From: Nitrosospira multiformis
GTDB lineage: Bacteria; Pseudomonadota; Gammaproteobacteria; Burkholderiales; UBA11063
DNA: 7,932 nucleotides
Assembly: GCA_020726205.1 (NCBI GenBank)
Contig: DYTA01000048.1
Coordinates: 1-7,932 of the forward strand
Direction: 5' to 3'
In this document: piece by piece, positions 6,048-7,932 of the stretch
How the letters are laid out: every line of letters begins with the position of its first letter
Position numbering within the stretch: the first letter of the stretch is position 1
Notes under the pieces: generated by a model
Databases searched by the model: none
What the model was told of the DNA's origin: nothing
The model's input: the letters and a program-made list of their open reading frames with translations, nothing else
Translations under genes and position numbers: made by a program

Positions 6048-7712
6048 TTAGTTCTTAATTAAAACAATATTATAAGTATCAAGATGGTTTAATAGCTCTT
6101 GATGATTAATTAAATGTGGTAAAACATTTTCAGGAGTATTACCTTTTATTTGGGCAACTACCGTAGCATTAATAAAATGCGGCGCTATCTCTAGCCAATT
6201 TTGTTGTTTAGTAATCAGATAGTATGATTTTTCATGTGGTAATTGTGTAATATTATCAGCTTTATAATAATGATTTTTAACATAGAACTCTAATGCTCGT
6301 GAATCAAAATTATAATCCACAACGCTAATTTGTGGTTGTTGGTTAGTTATTTTTGAGGCTAAGTATCCTGTATCATATTGATGATAAATTGTGCCACTTA
6401 TAAAACTATAACTAATAAAAGTTGTCCAAATTGCCATGACTGCAAAAATAATTGCTTTACAGAAAGGAATTTGTCCCCAAAATTTTATAATTGATAAAAT
6501 TACTGCTATTTCGATGCAAACCATAATTAGTAATATCCAGCCGTGGAAAATTAAGCCAATTATTATTCCTAATAATCCAATCATTAATAATGCTAAACTT
6601 TGTTGGATAATAAATATTTTATGATTAGTGTTAATTTTATCAACGAGAAACTTGGCACACATTATTGCAGCAAAAGGAAAAATTATATTAGTATAGTGAT
6701 CTACCTGAAAAGAAGTCACGCTAAACATGATGAAACTAATCCAGAAATTACCTAATAAGAAAACTGTAGCAAACTTATCTTCTACTCTATGAGATTTAAA
6801 TCCTTTAATGCTATAATATATTGCACCTGGGAAAATTAGAGACCATGGTAGGAATGCCCATAAAAATGTATGGATAAAAAATAATTGATGTAATGGTGGT
6901 GGATTACTACTAACGATGTAACCAGTACCAAAAAATCTCCCAAATTGGCTATCAATAAAAAACCAGCGTAATCCAGAAACATGTGTATGACCAAAAACAA
7001 TTTTTTCAGGGTGGAGATCGAATTGTAGGTATAAAGCAATAAATTCAGGTACCGCAAATACAAAAGATAATCCTAAAGCGAGAAGCCACTTAGGGTGAAT
7101 TATATTGATTAGTTTTTTTTGATAAACCCAAATACAAAACAAACCACTCACGATTGTAATGATAACAAAAATTCCCTTGGTCATTAGTCCCATGCCAGTG
7201 AATATTGCACCAAGCAGTAAATACTTTAAGCTAAATTTGTTATTATATTTTAACCAGTAATATACAGCAGGCATAATTTGCCCAAGTAAGTAAGCCTCAG
7301 CTCGTACATCAATTGCAGACATCATTAAATGAAATACAGTAAGATAAATAAGCGTTGCTAGTAGGGAGATGGTTTTGTTGTTATATAAACAATTCGCTAA
7401 CTTATAGGTATATAATGCACCTAATAAATGAAATAAAAACCCAGGGAGCATGTAAGCAAAAGAGTTTATCCCAAATATTTTAAATGAAACAGCTGACATC
7501 CAAAATGGAAAATGTGGCTTATCTAGCCAATCTTGATTGCTCAACATTAAATCTGACCAATTGTGATCAATAACAATATATTTAGCAATAGAACCATACC
7601 AAGGACCAAAAGAGGTGCTTGTTAATGGCATAAATAATCCGAATGCAGTAAATAAAATTGAGATGAGTATTAAATTTTTTAATAATGTATTAAAGTTTGT
7701 TATGTATTTCAT
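6048..7712 (-). CDS. GT39/PMT-family polyprenyl-phosphate-sugar glycosyltransferase (ArnT-like), membrane protein
   Basis: This 554-residue protein has about 12-13 hydrophobic segments from 12 to 440, then a hydrophilic C-terminal domain (about 441-554), presumably periplasmic. Family members move a sugar from a polyprenyl-phosphate carrier to lipid A, protein or another envelope acceptor outside the inner membrane. Recognisable blocks are DWLDKPHFPFW (61-71), matching the family's KPP loop motif; FGINSFAY (80-87); DVRAEAYL (135-142); and MTKG (177-180). The loop that normally carries an acidic residue four positions before a conserved Tyr (DxxxY) reads F35-G-P-W-Y39 here, so this residue seems replaced. 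The rest looks intact. The start at 7712 follows TAGG 5-6 nt upstream. It is first in a unit with dusA. Acceptor and donor sugar cannot be told; the ArnT role in lipid A aminoarabinose transfer is only one option. Confidence 0.85.
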   Translation of the reverse strand: MKYITNFNTLLKNLILISILFTAFGLFMPLTSTSFGPWYGSIAKYIVIDHNWSDLMLSNQDWLDKPHFPFWMSAVSFKIFGINSFAYMLPGFLFHLLGALYTYKLANCLYNNKTISLLATLIYLTVFHLMMSAIDVRAEAYLLGQIMPAVYYWLKYNNKFSLKYLLLGAIFTGMGLMTKGIFVIITIVSGLFCIWVYQKKLINIIHPKWLLALGLSFVFAVPEFIALYLQFDLHPEKIVFGHTHVSGLRWFFIDSQFGRFFGTGYIVSSNPPPLHQLFFIHTFLWAFLPWSLIFPGAIYYSIKGFKSHRVEDKFATVFLLGNFWISFIMFSVTSFQVDHYTNIIFPFAAIMCAKFLVDKINTNHKIFIIQQSLALLMIGLLGIIIGLIFHGWILLIMVCIEIAVILSIIKFWGQIPFCKAIIFAVMAIWTTFISYSFISGTIYHQYDTGYLASKITNQQPQISVVDYNFDSRALEFYVKNHYYKADNITQLPHEKSYYLITKQQNWLEIAPHFINATVVAQIKGNTPENVLPHLINHQELLNHLDTYNIVLIKN

Positions 7713-7932
7713 GGGAACCTAACGTATAATAAATTAAATTAACCAATGAAGTTATAATGATAATGAATCTATCATACTATAATTTATCATGATTAATAAT
7801 TTATTGAGAAAATTAAATAAATAATTATACCTTAAACAAGTCAGTTCTTAATAAAAAACACAAGAGTGATGGTTTGATAAGTATTTCAAATAGCAATAAT
7901 TTAAATATTATTTAAACAAATTATCCTAATGA
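7713..7932. other. AT-rich intergenic end of window
   Basis: No coding frame with a credible start and length is seen on either strand in these 220 nt. The stretch contains a likely leader and promoter for the GT39-dusA unit, a Fur-box-like sequence (7753-7771), the 8-bp palindrome ATCATGAT (7786-7793), and a 17-nt palindrome with a one-base centre (7900-7916, arms TTTAAATA/TATTTAAA). The next gene is outside the window. Confidence 0.6.
7824..7851 (-). promoter_or_regulatory. Putative promoter of the GT39-dusA unit
   Basis: On the - strand TTAAGA (7851-7846, four of six consensus bases) is followed after 16 nt by a perfect TATAAT (7829-7824). Transcription would begin near 7817, leaving a leader of about 105 nt. 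Other TATAAT-like hexamers occur in this AT-rich stretch, so this is a tentative choice. Confidence 0.35.

Noticed and set aside
6436..6624. 62-residue frame on the + strand
   Set aside because: It is antisense to the GT39 membrane segments; the Ile-rich product mirrors the AT-rich coding strand and has no supporting site or family.
6836..7063. 75-residue frame on the - strand
   Set aside because: It lies out of frame inside the GT39 gene, which is intact through this region.
7725..7730. TATAAT on the + strand as a promoter for a rightward gene
   Set aside because: No matching -35 is seen and no + strand gene follows before the window ends.

Overview
The window is AT-rich chromosomal DNA, about one third GC by eye. 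It comes from an aerobic, ubiquinone-using Gram-negative bacterium, most likely a low-GC beta- or gammaproteobacterium. The clues are a bacterial Coq7 hydroxylase, an ISC-type [2Fe-2S] ferredoxin ending in the proteobacterial PKYTVNHAKE tail, a DusA with the proteobacterial VKHRIG motif, and an E. coli-type family I pyrophosphatase. No single gene fixes the genus.

Layout, left to right: (1) the 3' end of a gene for a cysteine-rich, Pro/Thr-linker surface or secreted protein (+, open at the left edge); (2) coq7 (-), convergent with it; (3) ppa (+), divergent from coq7; (4) a two-gene unit fdx then a CDF zinc/cadmium exporter (-), convergent with ppa; (5) icd (+), an NADP-dependent isocitrate dehydrogenase of the eukaryote-like dimeric type, divergent from fdx; (6) a tight pair, a GT39-like membrane glycosyltransferase followed 2 nt later by dusA (-), convergent with icd; (7) 220 nt of very AT-rich DNA with no supportable gene.

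Regulatory architecture is unusually legible. Each of the three convergent junctions (803/863, 2123/2185, 5016/5074) holds one strong hairpin that can serve both genes, and two of these share an identical 12-nt core. Both divergent gaps carry recognisable sigma70-type promoters. A perfect 16-bp palindrome covers the ppa -10 box.

Most genes are housekeeping: ubiquinone synthesis, pyrophosphate removal, TCA cycle and NADPH, Fe-S assembly and tRNA modification. The less ordinary parts are the cysteine-rich protein, of which only the C-terminal 266 residues are visible, and the GT39-like enzyme, whose first periplasmic loop seems to lack the acidic residue normal for its family. I see no CRISPR, integrase, transposase, phage gene, tRNA or rRNA. 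I do not find a convincing new multi-gene system; the cysteine-rich protein is the best candidate for something undescribed.
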